From the NCBI GenBank assembly GCA_015489185.1, contig WGAE01000110.1:1-11722 (forward strand): DNA of 11,722 bases. Direction: 5' to 3'. The position numbers and the translations under genes are program-made. The notes under the pieces are model-generated. The model saw only the letters and a program-made list of their open reading frames with translations, had not been told where the DNA came from and made no database searches. Below, piece after piece: positions 1 to 7,331 of the stretch; position 1 is the stretch's first letter, and the number at the start of each line of letters is the position of its first letter. This DNA comes from Campylobacterales bacterium. Lineage in GTDB: Bacteria > Campylobacterota > Campylobacteria > Campylobacterales > QNZT01.

Positions 1-62
1 ATAAAAACTTGTCAAAGTTCATTGTGATTATTGTTTTTTGGAAATGAAACAGAGTGTTAGAA

Positions 63-94
63 GAGTTTTTCTTTGTCAAACCAAAGAAAAACTC
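63..94. repeat. Perfect 13-bp inverted repeat in the leader of the DUF59 gene
   Basis: The arms GAGTTTTTCTTTG (63-75) and CAAAGAAAAACTC (82-94) are exact reverse complements around a 6-base loop. In RNA this gives a long A/U-rich hairpin about 50 bases before the first start codon. There is no T-run after the stem on either strand, so it is not a textbook terminator, although each arm itself carries a T5 or A5 run. It could end transcription from an upstream gene outside the window, or be a leader structure for the gene that follows. The dyad is certain; the function is not. Confidence 0.6.
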
Positions 95-144
95 CGCATA
101 GAAACGTAACGAAGCAAAAAAATCCAAAGAGTGGGGGGAGAAAT

Positions 145-444
145 ATGGCAACCAAAGAAGATGTCTATGAAGCGATCAAAACGGTGATCGATCCGGAAGT
201 GGGGTTCGATCTGGTGTCGCTGGGATTGATTTATGATGTAGACGTTAAAGGCGATCATGTCGATGTAAAGATGACACTTTCGACCAGAGGATGTCCGCTG
301 CATGAGATGATGGTCCAGTGGGTGAAAGATGCGGTGCTGAAGCTGCCGGATGTTAATTCGGTCGATGTGGAAGTGGTATGGGAGCCCGCCTGGAATATCT
401 CGATGGCGAGCGATGAAGTAAAAAAAGCATTGGGGGCGCAATGA
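145..444 (+). CDS. DUF59/MIP18-family metal-sulfur cluster assembly protein (99 aa)
   Basis: This is a small single-domain cytoplasmic protein of the family that includes SufT, PaaD and the MIP18/Cia2 proteins, which help put Fe-S clusters into target proteins. Family marks are the early DPE (Asp16-Pro17-Glu18), the VSLGLIY stretch (24-30), the TRGCP motif with the conserved Cys50, and a late W-x-P-x-W (Trp79, Trp83). The ATG at 145 is preferred over an upstream in-frame TTG at 73. A strong GGGGGGAG ribosome site lies just before the ATG, and the 24 extra residues do not resemble the family. The stop overlaps the next start (ATGA), so the two genes are translationally coupled. Its place just before an operon rich in Fe-S proteins suggests a role in their maturation, but that is inference. 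The family call is firm; the client is unknown. Confidence 0.85.
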   Translation: MATKEDVYEAIKTVIDPEVGFDLVSLGLIYDVDVKGDHVDVKMTLSTRGCPLHEMMVQWVKDAVLKLPDVNSVDVEVVWEPAWNISMASDEVKKALGAQ

Positions 445-1049
445 ACTATCCGACGTTTTACGACAAAGTAGAGACGATTACGCTGTACGATCCGCTCAGC
501 GAAGTACTGGGGAGCTACGAAAAGGGAGAAGTGACCTTTTACTACAAAGAGATTGTCAAAATCGCAGGGCACAGTTGTCCGACCGTCGCGGGTGCCTGGC
601 TGATGACGGCTAGAGCGCTTGAAGCACTCTATGGAGACAAAACACCTGTTCGGGGCGAAATCGAAGTACGATTCAAAGAGGATGAAAAAGAGGGAGTCGC
701 AGGTGTCATCGGCAATGTAATCTCCGCAATTACCGGTGCGACGGCACACAGCGGTTTCAAAGGCTTGAACGGCAAATTCGCCAGACACTCTCTGATGTTC
801 TTCAATGCCGATATCGACGCAAGTGCGAGATTTACCAGACGCGACACCGGCAAAAGTGTCGACCTTTACTACAATCCGTCGGTCGTACCGCCCGATCCTC
901 AGATGCAACCGCTGATGCAAAAAGTGTTGACACAAACCGCTACGCAACAGGAAAAAAAACACTTCGGTGAACTATGGCAGGCACGGGTTGAGAAGATTCT
1001 TGTCGATAACGCAAAAAATCCCGAACTGTTGCGAATTGTTTCGGTTTAA
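441..1049 (+). CDS. FmdE-family protein (202 aa)
   Basis: The N-terminal half resembles the FmdE domain, first named from the operon of molybdenum formylmethanofuran dehydrogenase. The key feature is a GHSCP motif (Gly43-His44-Ser45-Cys46-Pro47), followed by a helix running into ALEALYG and a beta-rich GEIEVRF segment. A second His-containing stretch lies around residues 97-112. The C-terminal Cys-rich zinc-binding part found in some FmdE proteins is missing. No signal peptide or membrane segment is seen, so it should be cytoplasmic. It starts inside the stop of the DUF59 gene and ends 121 bases before napA, with no clear terminator in between, so read-through into nap is possible. The function of FmdE proteins outside methanogens is not settled. 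A link to molybdenum enzyme (NapA) maturation is attractive from context only. Confidence 0.75.
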   Translation: MNYPTFYDKVETITLYDPLSEVLGSYEKGEVTFYYKEIVKIAGHSCPTVAGAWLMTARALEALYGDKTPVRGEIEVRFKEDEKEGVAGVIGNVISAITGATAHSGFKGLNGKFARHSLMFFNADIDASARFTRRDTGKSVDLYYNPSVVPPDPQMQPLMQKVLTQTATQQEKKHFGELWQARVEKILVDNAKNPELLRIVSV

Positions 1050-1089
1050 TTTAGAAGTATAAGTACATCTTATTAAAACCATATTTTCC

Positions 1090-1138
1090 TTGATTTATGT
1101 CAATAGATAGTCTCCTTCTTTTTTCTATAATTAGATTG
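1090..1138 (+). promoter_or_regulatory. nap operon promoter with CRP/FNR-type box and perfect -10
   Basis: TTGAT-TTAT-GTCAA at 1090-1103 matches the CRP/FNR-family site TTGAT-N4-ATCAA with one mismatch. A perfect TATAAT lies at 1126-1131, 22 bases after the box. If transcription starts at about 1138, the box is centred at -41.5, the classic class II activator position, and no -35 element is needed. The napA ribosome site AAAGGAGG (1157-1164) follows at good spacing. This predicts induction under low oxygen or by a nitrogen-oxide-sensing CRP/FNR relative. The start site is inferred, not measured. Confidence 0.75.
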
Positions 1139-1170
1139 TAATAGTTTAATCTAAGCAAAGGAGGCTATAT

Positions 1171-3972
1171 ATGTCGATTAGCAGACGTGACTTTTTAAAA
1201 AGTTCGGCGGCAGTAGCAGCGGCAAGCGCTGTGGGTATTACGGTACCCGAAGAAGTGCAGGCTGCGGCGGCAAAAGGAGAAGAAGGCTGGAGATGGGATA
1301 AAGCGCCTTGCCGTTTTTGCGGTACCGGGTGCGGTATTATGCTGGCGACCAAAAACGGCAAAATCGTTGCGGTCAAGGGTGACCCTGCAGCTCCGGTAAA
1401 CAGAGGGCTTAACTGTATCAAGGGATACTTTAACGCCAAAATCATGTACGGTGAAGACCGTTTGAAAACACCTCTGCTTCGTGTGAACGAAAAAGGGGAG
1501 TTTGACAAAAAAGGAAAATTCAAACCGGTCTCCTGGAAACGCGCTTTTGACGAGATGGAAAAACATATCCGAAAAGCGCTCAAAGAGAGCGGTCCGGAAG
1601 GTGTCGCGGTATTTGCCTCCGGTCAATATACGATCATGGAAGGATATGCCGCACAGAAAATGATGAAGGCGGGATTCCGTTCCAACGCAATCGATCCAAA
1701 CGCACGACACTGTATGGCTTCCGCGGTTGTGGGGTTCTATCAGACTTTCGGTATCGACGAACCGTCAGGATGTTACGACGATATTGAGTTGACCGATACA
1801 ATCGTCGTTTGGGGATCCAACATGGCAGAGATGCACCCGATCCTCTGGTCTCGTGTTACCGATAGAAAACTTTCTGACCCGGATCATGTCAAAGTGGTCA
1901 ATCTCCAAACCTACACACACAGGACATGTGACCTGAGCGACTTCAATATTATCTTCTCACCCAATACCGATCTGGCGATCTGGAATTACATTGCACATGA
2001 GATCGTCTACAATCATCCTGAAGCGATTGATTGGGATTTCATCAAAAAACACATTGTATTTGCGGCAGGTCCGGTTAATATCGGTTACGGTATGCGAAGA
2101 GCGGGTGAGAAATCTTTCAAAGAGGGTAAATATGACGCCAAAGAGATGGAAACCTACAAAAAAGAGATGAGCAAAGTGGTTTCCGCAAAAGAGGCGCCGG
2201 CACTGGCACCGTACGGTTACAAAGAGGGACAGGTGATGAAAAATACTCCGGGTACCCTCAAACACTGGGAGATCAGTTTCGAAGAGTATAAAAAATCTCT
2301 CGAACCGTACACCCTCGATTACGTCGCGAAGATTGCCAAAGGTGATCCGAACGAATCATTGGAGAGCTTCAAGAAAAAACTCAAAGACCTCGCGGCGCTC
2401 TATATCGAAAAAGGCAGAAAAGTGGTCTCTTTCTGGACAATGGGTATGAACCAGCATACACGCGGTACCTGGGTCAATACACTCTCCTACAATGTCCACT
2501 TTATGCTCAACAAACAGGCAAAACCGGGTTCAGGTGCATTCTCTCTGACCGGACAGCCTTCCGCTTGCGGTACGGCACGTGAAGTCGGTACATTCTGCCA
2601 CAGACTGCCTGCAGATATGATGGTCAAAAATCCGAAACACAGAAAAATTACCGAAAACAAATGGCATATTCCGGAAGGTACGCTCAATCCGGTCGGTAAT
2701 CAGCATATCATGAAGATCCACCGCGATATCGAAGACGGTGTTGTCAAATTTGCGTGGGTCAACGTTTGTAACGCTTACCAGGACAGCGCGAATGCGAAAC
2801 ACTGGATCAAAGCGGCACGCGAAATGGACAACTTCATCGTCACATCCGACGGTTATCCCGGTATTTCGGCGAAAGTCTCCGATCTGGTCTTGCCGTCCGC
2901 GATGATCTACGAAAAATGGGGTGCTTACGGAAACGCCGAAAGACGTACACAACACTGGAGACAACAAGTCCTTCCGGTCGGTGACGCAATGTCCGATACC
3001 TGGCAGTGGGTCGAACTCTCCAAACGTTTCACCGTCGACGATCTGTGGGGACCGTATACACTCAGAAACGGTAAAAAGTTGCCGGATGTTCGCAAAAAAG
3101 CGTATGCGATGGGATATAAACCCGATACCACAATGTACGAAATTCTCTATGCAAACGACAGAGCGAAAAAATATAAAATCGATCTGAACAAATTCCCGCA
3201 AAAAGGGTTCGATAACTCCGAGTGTATCGGTGACAGCAGAAATGTCGTCGGCTCCGACGGTAAAGTCTTCAAAGGGTACGGCTTCATGCTTCACCAATAC
3301 CTTTGGGAAGAGTATGCGAGCTTCGGTCGCGGACACGGACACGATCTGGCACCGTTTGAAGTTTACCATAAAGTCAGAGGTCTCAAATGGCCGGTTGTTA
3401 ACGGTAAAGAGACAGCATGGCGATTTAACTGTAAATATGATCCGTATGCGGCAAAAGCGAATCCGGGCGGTGATTTCGCCTTCTACGGACCGCTTGCCAA
3501 AGCGTTGCCGAAAGGTGACCTGATGGGTATCAAAGATAAAAAGAAAACACCGCTTCCAAATAAAGCGAAGATATTTGCAAGACCGTACATGGATCCACCG
3601 GAGATGCCTGACAGCAACTACGACACATGGCTCTGTACCGGACGTGTACTCGAGCACTGGCACAGCGGTACGATGACCATGCGTGTACCGGAACTCTATC
3701 GTGCGGTACCTGAAGCGTTGTGTTACATGAATCCTAAAGACGCAAAAGCGAAAGGGTTCAAAAACGGTGAATTGATCTGGGTTGAGTCCAGACGCGGTAA
3801 AGTCAAGGCGAGAGTCGAAACACGCGGAAGAAACAGACCGCCGCAAGGATTGGTTTTTGTACCGTGGTTCGACGAAAAAGTCTTTATCAACAAAGTGACA
3901 CTGGATGCGACTTGTCCGATGTCCAAACAGACCGACTTCAAAAAGTGTGCGGTCAAACTCTATAAAGCGTAA
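1171..3972 (+). CDS. napA: Periplasmic nitrate reductase catalytic subunit NapA
   Basis: NapA reduces nitrate to nitrite in the periplasm using a bis-MGD molybdenum cofactor and one [4Fe-4S] cluster. The N-terminus is a Tat signal (Ser-Arg-Arg-Asp-Phe-Leu-Lys at 4-10, hydrophobic stretch, likely cut after VQA at 31). The cluster cysteines are Cys47, Cys50, Cys54 and Cys82. The molybdenum ligand is Cys181 in the NARHCMAS motif. The molybdopterin dinucleotide-binding domain occupies the C-terminal part, from about residue 810 (WLCTGRVLEHWHSGTMT). At 933 residues it is about 100 longer than the E. coli enzyme, as is usual for Campylobacterota NapA. The ATG has a strong AAAGGAGG site 6 bases upstream. 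It is the first gene of napAGHBF-x-LD. The frame is intact and all key residues are present. Confidence 0.98.
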   Translation: MSISRRDFLKSSAAVAAASAVGITVPEEVQAAAAKGEEGWRWDKAPCRFCGTGCGIMLATKNGKIVAVKGDPAAPVNRGLNCIKGYFNAKIMYGEDRLKTPLLRVNEKGEFDKKGKFKPVSWKRAFDEMEKHIRKALKESGPEGVAVFASGQYTIMEGYAAQKMMKAGFRSNAIDPNARHCMASAVVGFYQTFGIDEPSGCYDDIELTDTIVVWGSNMAEMHPILWSRVTDRKLSDPDHVKVVNLQTYTHRTCDLSDFNIIFSPNTDLAIWNYIAHEIVYNHPEAIDWDFIKKHIVFAAGPVNIGYGMRRAGEKSFKEGKYDAKEMETYKKEMSKVVSAKEAPALAPYGYKEGQVMKNTPGTLKHWEISFEEYKKSLEPYTLDYVAKIAKGDPNESLESFKKKLKDLAALYIEKGRKVVSFWTMGMNQHTRGTWVNTLSYNVHFMLNKQAKPGSGAFSLTGQPSACGTAREVGTFCHRLPADMMVKNPKHRKITENKWHIPEGTLNPVGNQHIMKIHRDIEDGVVKFAWVNVCNAYQDSANAKHWIKAAREMDNFIVTSDGYPGISAKVSDLVLPSAMIYEKWGAYGNAERRTQHWRQQVLPVGDAMSDTWQWVELSKRFTVDDLWGPYTLRNGKKLPDVRKKAYAMGYKPDTTMYEILYANDRAKKYKIDLNKFPQKGFDNSECIGDSRNVVGSDGKVFKGYGFMLHQYLWEEYASFGRGHGHDLAPFEVYHKVRGLKWPVVNGKETAWRFNCKYDPYAAKANPGGDFAFYGPLAKALPKGDLMGIKDKKKTPLPNKAKIFARPYMDPPEMPDSNYDTWLCTGRVLEHWHSGTMTMRVPELYRAVPEALCYMNPKDAKAKGFKNGELIWVESRRGKVKARVETRGRNRPPQGLVFVPWFDEKVFINKVTLDATCPMSKQTDFKKCAVKLYKA

Positions 3973-3989
3973 TATGAATCAGAGAGGCG

Positions 3990-4011
3990 GCGTAGCGTTT
4001 CGGCGCTTCGC
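3990..4011 (+). repeat. GC-rich hairpin in the napA-napG gap
   Basis: GCGTAGCG (3990-3997) and CGCTTCGC (4004-4011) pair over 8 positions with one mismatch, around the loop TTTCGG. No T-run follows, so it is unlikely to be a strong terminator. It ends about 20 bases before the GTG start of napG, whose ribosome site is weak. A role in mRNA processing, protection of the napA 3' end, or lowering napG translation is possible but unproven. Confidence 0.45.
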
Positions 4012-4032
4012 TTCCTGAAAAAGGTTGTTGCA

Positions 4033-4887
4033 GTGGGAAAAGAGGATCAAAAAACCAAAATCAGTGAAAGACGCAGGTTTTTCACACACTTGGCACAAAA
4101 CGTGGGGTTGGGGGTAATGGGAGGACTGCTGTGGGCAGGTTATGCGTCCAAAGCGAAAAGTTCTCCGTTGACACTCAGACCCCCTGCAGCACTGGAAGAA
4201 GAGGATTTTCTCAGAACCTGCATCAAATGCGGGTTGTGCAGTGAAGCATGTTTTAATCGTCCGAGCAATATCGACAAAGAGACAGGTAAGCAGCGTCCCG
4301 CGACTCTTAAAATGGCGAAAGCCGAAGATGATGTGACGATCGGAACGCCTTTTTTCAAACCGAGGGATGTTCCCTGCTATATGTGTGAGGATATTCCCTG
4401 TGTTCCGGTCTGTCCTACGGGGGCGCTTGATGTGAAGAAAGTGACAAACAAGGCCGGCAAGCTCGATCCGACGATGATGGATATGGGGATCGCCGTGGTC
4501 GATCACAACGCCTGCATCGCGTTCTGGGGTATTCAGTGCGATGCCTGTTATCGGGCATGTCCACTGATGGACAAGGCGATTACACTCGAGTACGATCGTA
4601 ACGCACGTACCGGGAAGCATGCCTTTTTGAAACCGGTTGTCCATATGAATGACTGTACGGGATGCGGTCTTTGTGAAAAGGCGTGTGTGACAGAAAAAGC
4701 GGCGATTTACGTTTTGCCGCGTAACATTGCACTCGGTCGTCCTGGTGCACACTATGTCAAGGGATGGGATACGAAAGATCAGCAGCGTATCAGAGAGCGT
4801 GTAGACAAAGATGTCACGACACACGATATTCGCAGTTCGCGAAAACCGCAGGATTACCTGAACGATATGGACATTTTGGAGAATTAG
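4033..4887 (+). CDS. napG: Ferredoxin-type quinol dehydrogenase component NapG
   Basis: NapG is a periplasmic iron-sulfur protein that works with membrane protein NapH to pass electrons from menaquinol towards NapB and NapA. A Tat-like signal is visible (Glu-Arg-Arg-Arg-Phe-Phe at 12-17, hydrophobic 24-37). Four cysteine groups can each hold a [4Fe-4S] cluster: 63/66/69/73, 114/117/122/126, 168/171/175 with an upstream Cys160, and 207/210/213/217. The start is a GTG. No ATG or TTG lies in frame between it and the napA stop, and the next internal ATG (Met29) would destroy the signal peptide. The ribosome site is only a weak AAAAAGG. The stop codon directly abuts the napH start. Organisms of this phylum use NapGH in place of NapC, which is absent here. 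Confidence 0.95.
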   Translation: MGKEDQKTKISERRRFFTHLAQNVGLGVMGGLLWAGYASKAKSSPLTLRPPAALEEEDFLRTCIKCGLCSEACFNRPSNIDKETGKQRPATLKMAKAEDDVTIGTPFFKPRDVPCYMCEDIPCVPVCPTGALDVKKVTNKAGKLDPTMMDMGIAVVDHNACIAFWGIQCDACYRACPLMDKAITLEYDRNARTGKHAFLKPVVHMNDCTGCGLCEKACVTEKAAIYVLPRNIALGRPGAHYVKGWDTKDQQRIRERVDKDVTTHDIRSSRKPQDYLNDMDILEN

Positions 4888-5697
4888 ATGAAGTGGAGTA
4901 ACTATAAATATCTGATACTCAGACGTATTGTCCAAATCGGACTCCTTTTTCTCTATTTTGCGGGAAATGCGTGGGGGTGGAAAATTCTGACGGGTGATCT
5001 TTCGAGTTCGTCTATATTGCAGAAAGTACCGCTCAGCGATCCGTTTGCGGTTTTGCAGATACTGGCGACGGGTGCGACGATCGGTATGAATGCGCTGGTC
5101 GGTGCGGTGATCATTACACTGTTTTACGGTCTCATCGGCGGGCGTGCGTTTTGTAGCTGGGTCTGTCCGGTCAATATGGTCACCGATCTGGCAAACTGGC
5201 TCAGACGTGTGTTCTATCTGGATAAAATCGAGCGTAAAGTGTGGGCAAGCAGAAATATTCGCTACTATATGCTGATTCTGGCGTTGATCGTTTCATTTAT
5301 CAGCGGACTGGCGGCGTTTGAGATTATCAGTCCGATCACGATTCTGAACCGGGGTGTGATCTTTGGATTCGGTGCCGGGGTCGGTTTTCTGGTTGCGATT
5401 TTTCTGTTTGATCTTTTTGTGCTCAAAAACGGATGGTGCGGTCATGTCTGTCCGCTGGGCGGTATGCATGCCCTGATAGGGAAATTCAATCTGATTCGTG
5501 TCAAACACAACAGCGATAACTGTACGCTGTGTATGAAATGTAAAAATGTCTGTCCGGAGGTACAGGTACTCAATATGATCGGTAAACGGAGTGAATCGGT
5601 ATCGATGGCTGAGTGTACCAACTGCGGTAGATGTGTAGACGTATGTGATGATGATGCACTGAAATTTGGCATCAGAAACTATTTGAGTGAAAAATAA
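4888..5697 (+). CDS. napH: Membrane quinol dehydrogenase component NapH
   Basis: This inner-membrane ferredoxin-type protein is thought to oxidise menaquinol and hand electrons to NapG. About four membrane helices can be seen (roughly 12-31, 66-86, 126-146 and 156-179). Two CxxxCP motifs typical of NapH sit next to membrane segments (Cys89/Cys93 and Cys184/Cys188). The cytoplasmic C-terminal domain holds two [4Fe-4S] cysteine sets: 212/215/218/222 and 243/246/249/253. The length of 269 residues is normal for the family. It begins immediately after the napG stop, so the two subunits are likely made by coupled translation. napB follows after 10 bases. Confidence 0.95.
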   Translation: MKWSNYKYLILRRIVQIGLLFLYFAGNAWGWKILTGDLSSSSILQKVPLSDPFAVLQILATGATIGMNALVGAVIITLFYGLIGGRAFCSWVCPVNMVTDLANWLRRVFYLDKIERKVWASRNIRYYMLILALIVSFISGLAAFEIISPITILNRGVIFGFGAGVGFLVAIFLFDLFVLKNGWCGHVCPLGGMHALIGKFNLIRVKHNSDNCTLCMKCKNVCPEVQVLNMIGKRSESVSMAECTNCGRCVDVCDDDALKFGIRNYLSEK

Positions 5698-5707
5698 AGG
5701 AGCGTAA

Positions 5708-6325
5708 ATGATGAAAATTAAAAAATCATGGATTGGTCTGTTATCACTGGTGGCGATTGTCGCCGTCGGCTGTGCTTCAGGTGCGGGAGGTGCAATCTCG
5801 GAAGAGGAACTGGGACTTCGTAAAACAAACCTCTACAGTGAAGATAAAGTGGCACCGCCACCGGTAGAGTATACCAAAGCGGCACCGGGAACATCGAAGA
5901 AGTTTGCGCGCTCATATGAAAATGCGCCGCCGCTGATTCCTCACAGCGTAGAAGGATTACTGCCTATCACCAAAAACAACAATGCATGTCTTGGTTGTCA
6001 TATGCCTGATGTCGCTAAAAGTATGGGTGCAACACCGATACCGCCGTCTCACTTTGCGAACTTCAGACCGGAGACGAAAATCGGTAAAAACGGTGAGATT
6101 ATCAAAGAAGGTAAAGCTGTAAAAAATACCTCTGATATCAAGGTAGTGGTACGTAAGCAAAACAAGCTTTATCAGGGGCGCTTTAACTGTTCGCAGTGTC
6201 ACGTTCCTCAGGCAAATGTCAAGCCTTTGGTGAAAAACACTTTCCAGCCCGAGTATCGCAAACCGGATGAAAAACATAAATCGAATCTGCTCGATGTGTT
6301 GAACGAAGGTGTAGACGTACAATAA
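5708..6325 (+). CDS. napB: Nitrate reductase di-heme cytochrome c subunit NapB
   Basis: NapB is the periplasmic electron-transfer partner of NapA. Two heme c sites are present: Cys94-x-x-Cys97-His98 and Cys161-x-x-Cys164-His165. The likely distal ligands are His79 (in IPHSV) and His115 (in PPSHF), both in the family's usual context. The N-terminal segment is hydrophobic and ends in AVGC-AS at Cys22, so it may be a lipoprotein signal rather than a plain secretion signal. An Ala at -3 makes the lipobox imperfect. A basic linker (about 121-158) separates the two heme sites. An AAAGGAG ribosome site precedes the ATG at 5708; a second ATG follows at 5711. A strong hairpin lies right after the stop. 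Confidence 0.95.
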   Translation: MMKIKKSWIGLLSLVAIVAVGCASGAGGAISEEELGLRKTNLYSEDKVAPPPVEYTKAAPGTSKKFARSYENAPPLIPHSVEGLLPITKNNNACLGCHMPDVAKSMGATPIPPSHFANFRPETKIGKNGEIIKEGKAVKNTSDIKVVVRKQNKLYQGRFNCSQCHVPQANVKPLVKNTFQPEYRKPDEKHKSNLLDVLNEGVDVQ

Positions 6326-6330
6326 CATTT

Positions 6331-6355
6331 GAAAAGAGGGGTTTTCCCTCTTTTC
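6331..6355 (+). terminator. Perfect 10-bp hairpin between napB and napF
   Basis: GAAAAGAGGG (6331-6340) and CCCTCTTTTC (6346-6355) are exact complements around the loop GTTTT. It starts 6 bases after the napB stop. The descending arm contains TTTT, but no T-run follows the stem. In the middle of an operon this could be a partial terminator or a stabiliser of the napAGHB message, lowering the amount of napF-x-LD made. The structure is clear; full termination is unlikely because no separate promoter is evident before napF. Confidence 0.6.
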
Positions 6356-6456
6356 ATCGTCAGCTGTTGTCGAAGTGTTCGGCTGGAACATTGCGTCGAC
6401 CGTTGCGAAAGGAAATGTATGTATGCAAAGATATTGAAGCGAAACGGAGTCTTCTC

Positions 6457-6984
6457 GTGACGTCGCGCCGTGATTTTCTGACAGCTTTCAGAAAACCGCT
6501 GGATCAAAAGCGTGTGCGGGAGATGCAGGTTGTTCGCCCGCCTTACGGAAGATCGGAAGAGACATTTACGCGTATATGTCCATCGTGTCAGACGCAGGCG
6601 TGTGTGGCATCGTGTGAAGAGAAGATTATTTTGATACGGGCAGACAAAACGCCGATGCTCAATTTCAAAGAGCGCGGATGTACTTTTTGCGATGCATGCG
6701 CCGAGGCATGTCCGGAAGACGTACTCGATATCGCCAATCGTCACAGTGCGACACGGATCAATGCACGTTTCATCATCGATCCGAACCGGTGTGTGTCACA
6801 TGCAGGGGTGATCTGTTTTGCGTGCAAAGAGCCCTGTATCGATGATGCAATCCTTTTTAACGGGATGTTTAACCCCGTAATTGATACAGAGCGGTGTACC
6901 GGATGCGGATTTTGTCACGGAAGATGTCCTTCCTCCGCCGTCGCTTTTGAGGCAACAACTTATCCGTCATTTGAGGAGGCTTGA
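6457..6984 (+). CDS. napF: Ferredoxin-type protein NapF
   Basis: NapF is a cytoplasmic iron-sulfur protein associated with NapA assembly or electron supply. The start is set at GTG 6457, giving MTSRRDFLTAF, which resembles the N-termini of other NapF proteins. A GGAG lies 7 bases upstream. An alternative ATG at 6415 adds 14 residues, but its only ribosome-like sequence is 2 bases away. Counting from the GTG, cysteine groups lie at 41/44/49/53, 75/78/81/85, 112/120/123/127 and 147/150/153/157, enough for four [4Fe-4S] clusters. The SRRDFL resembles a Tat motif, but no hydrophobic stretch follows, so the protein should stay in the cytoplasm. The stop overlaps the next gene's ATG. Identity is firm; the start is about 65% sure. 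Confidence 0.92.
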   Translation: MTSRRDFLTAFRKPLDQKRVREMQVVRPPYGRSEETFTRICPSCQTQACVASCEEKIILIRADKTPMLNFKERGCTFCDACAEACPEDVLDIANRHSATRINARFIIDPNRCVSHAGVICFACKEPCIDDAILFNGMFNPVIDTERCTGCGFCHGRCPSSAVAFEATTYPSFEEA

Positions 6985-7331
6985 TGAAAATTGCTGAGTT
7001 GTATCCGAATTTGATTGCAAAGATCGACGAACCGGTCGAAGAGATACGTGATCTGGTTGTCGTTGATGAAAACTATGACGATGTCGATAGTGATGAATTC
7101 GATATTTTCGATCCTGAAGAGTACAATTTTATTGCTTATGTGACGGAGCGGGTACAGGATGTAATCGGCGAGGAGGGGATGCAGAGGTTGATACAAAAGC
7201 TTGAAAACAGTGCGGTTTTCGAAGATTTCTACGCGCCGGAAATCGATATGTACGGTGTCAAAAGTGAGGGTGATGAAACGGATATTGCAAAAAAGATTCT
7301 CGCCTTGATCGAAGAGGAGGCGGCATGCTGA
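6984..7331 (+). CDS. Small highly acidic protein of unknown function in the nap operon (115 aa)
   Basis: I do not recognise this protein. The ATG at 6984 shares its A with the napF stop and follows a strong GAGGAGG. The stop overlaps the napL start by seven bases, so it is tightly coupled on both sides and almost certainly real. It has no signal peptide, membrane helix or Cys/His motif apart from one C-terminal Cys. The composition is very rich in Asp and Glu, with a dense patch around residues 23-46 (DSDEFDIFDPEEY). The C-terminal third looks helical and ends in an ILALIEEEA segment. It is probably a soluble cytoplasmic protein. Acidity, size and position suggest an assembly or chaperone-type helper for a Nap component, but no motif proves this. 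Confidence 0.8.
   Translation: MKIAELYPNLIAKIDEPVEEIRDLVVVDENYDDVDSDEFDIFDPEEYNFIAYVTERVQDVIGEEGMQRLIQKLENSAVFEDFYAPEIDMYGVKSEGDETDIAKKILALIEEEAAC

Noticed and set aside
6..19. AACTT-GTCA-AAGTT dyad as a CRP/FNR site
   Set aside because: The half sites do not match TTGAT/ATCAA, and no -10 at fitting distance was found before the DUF59 gene.
2530..3846. Long open frame of 438 codons on the minus strand inside napA
   Set aside because: napA on the plus strand is complete with all catalytic motifs. The antisense translation has no recognisable domain and no ribosome site, and is a mirror of napA codon use.
3974..4018. Mini frame MNQRGGVAFRRFAS in the napA-napG gap
   Set aside because: No ribosome site precedes it, it is only 14 codons long, and it coincides with the hairpin; likely chance.
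3979..4935. Open frame of 318 codons on the minus strand across napG
   Set aside because: It is fully antisense to napG, which has four intact cysteine clusters. The antisense product shows no domain.
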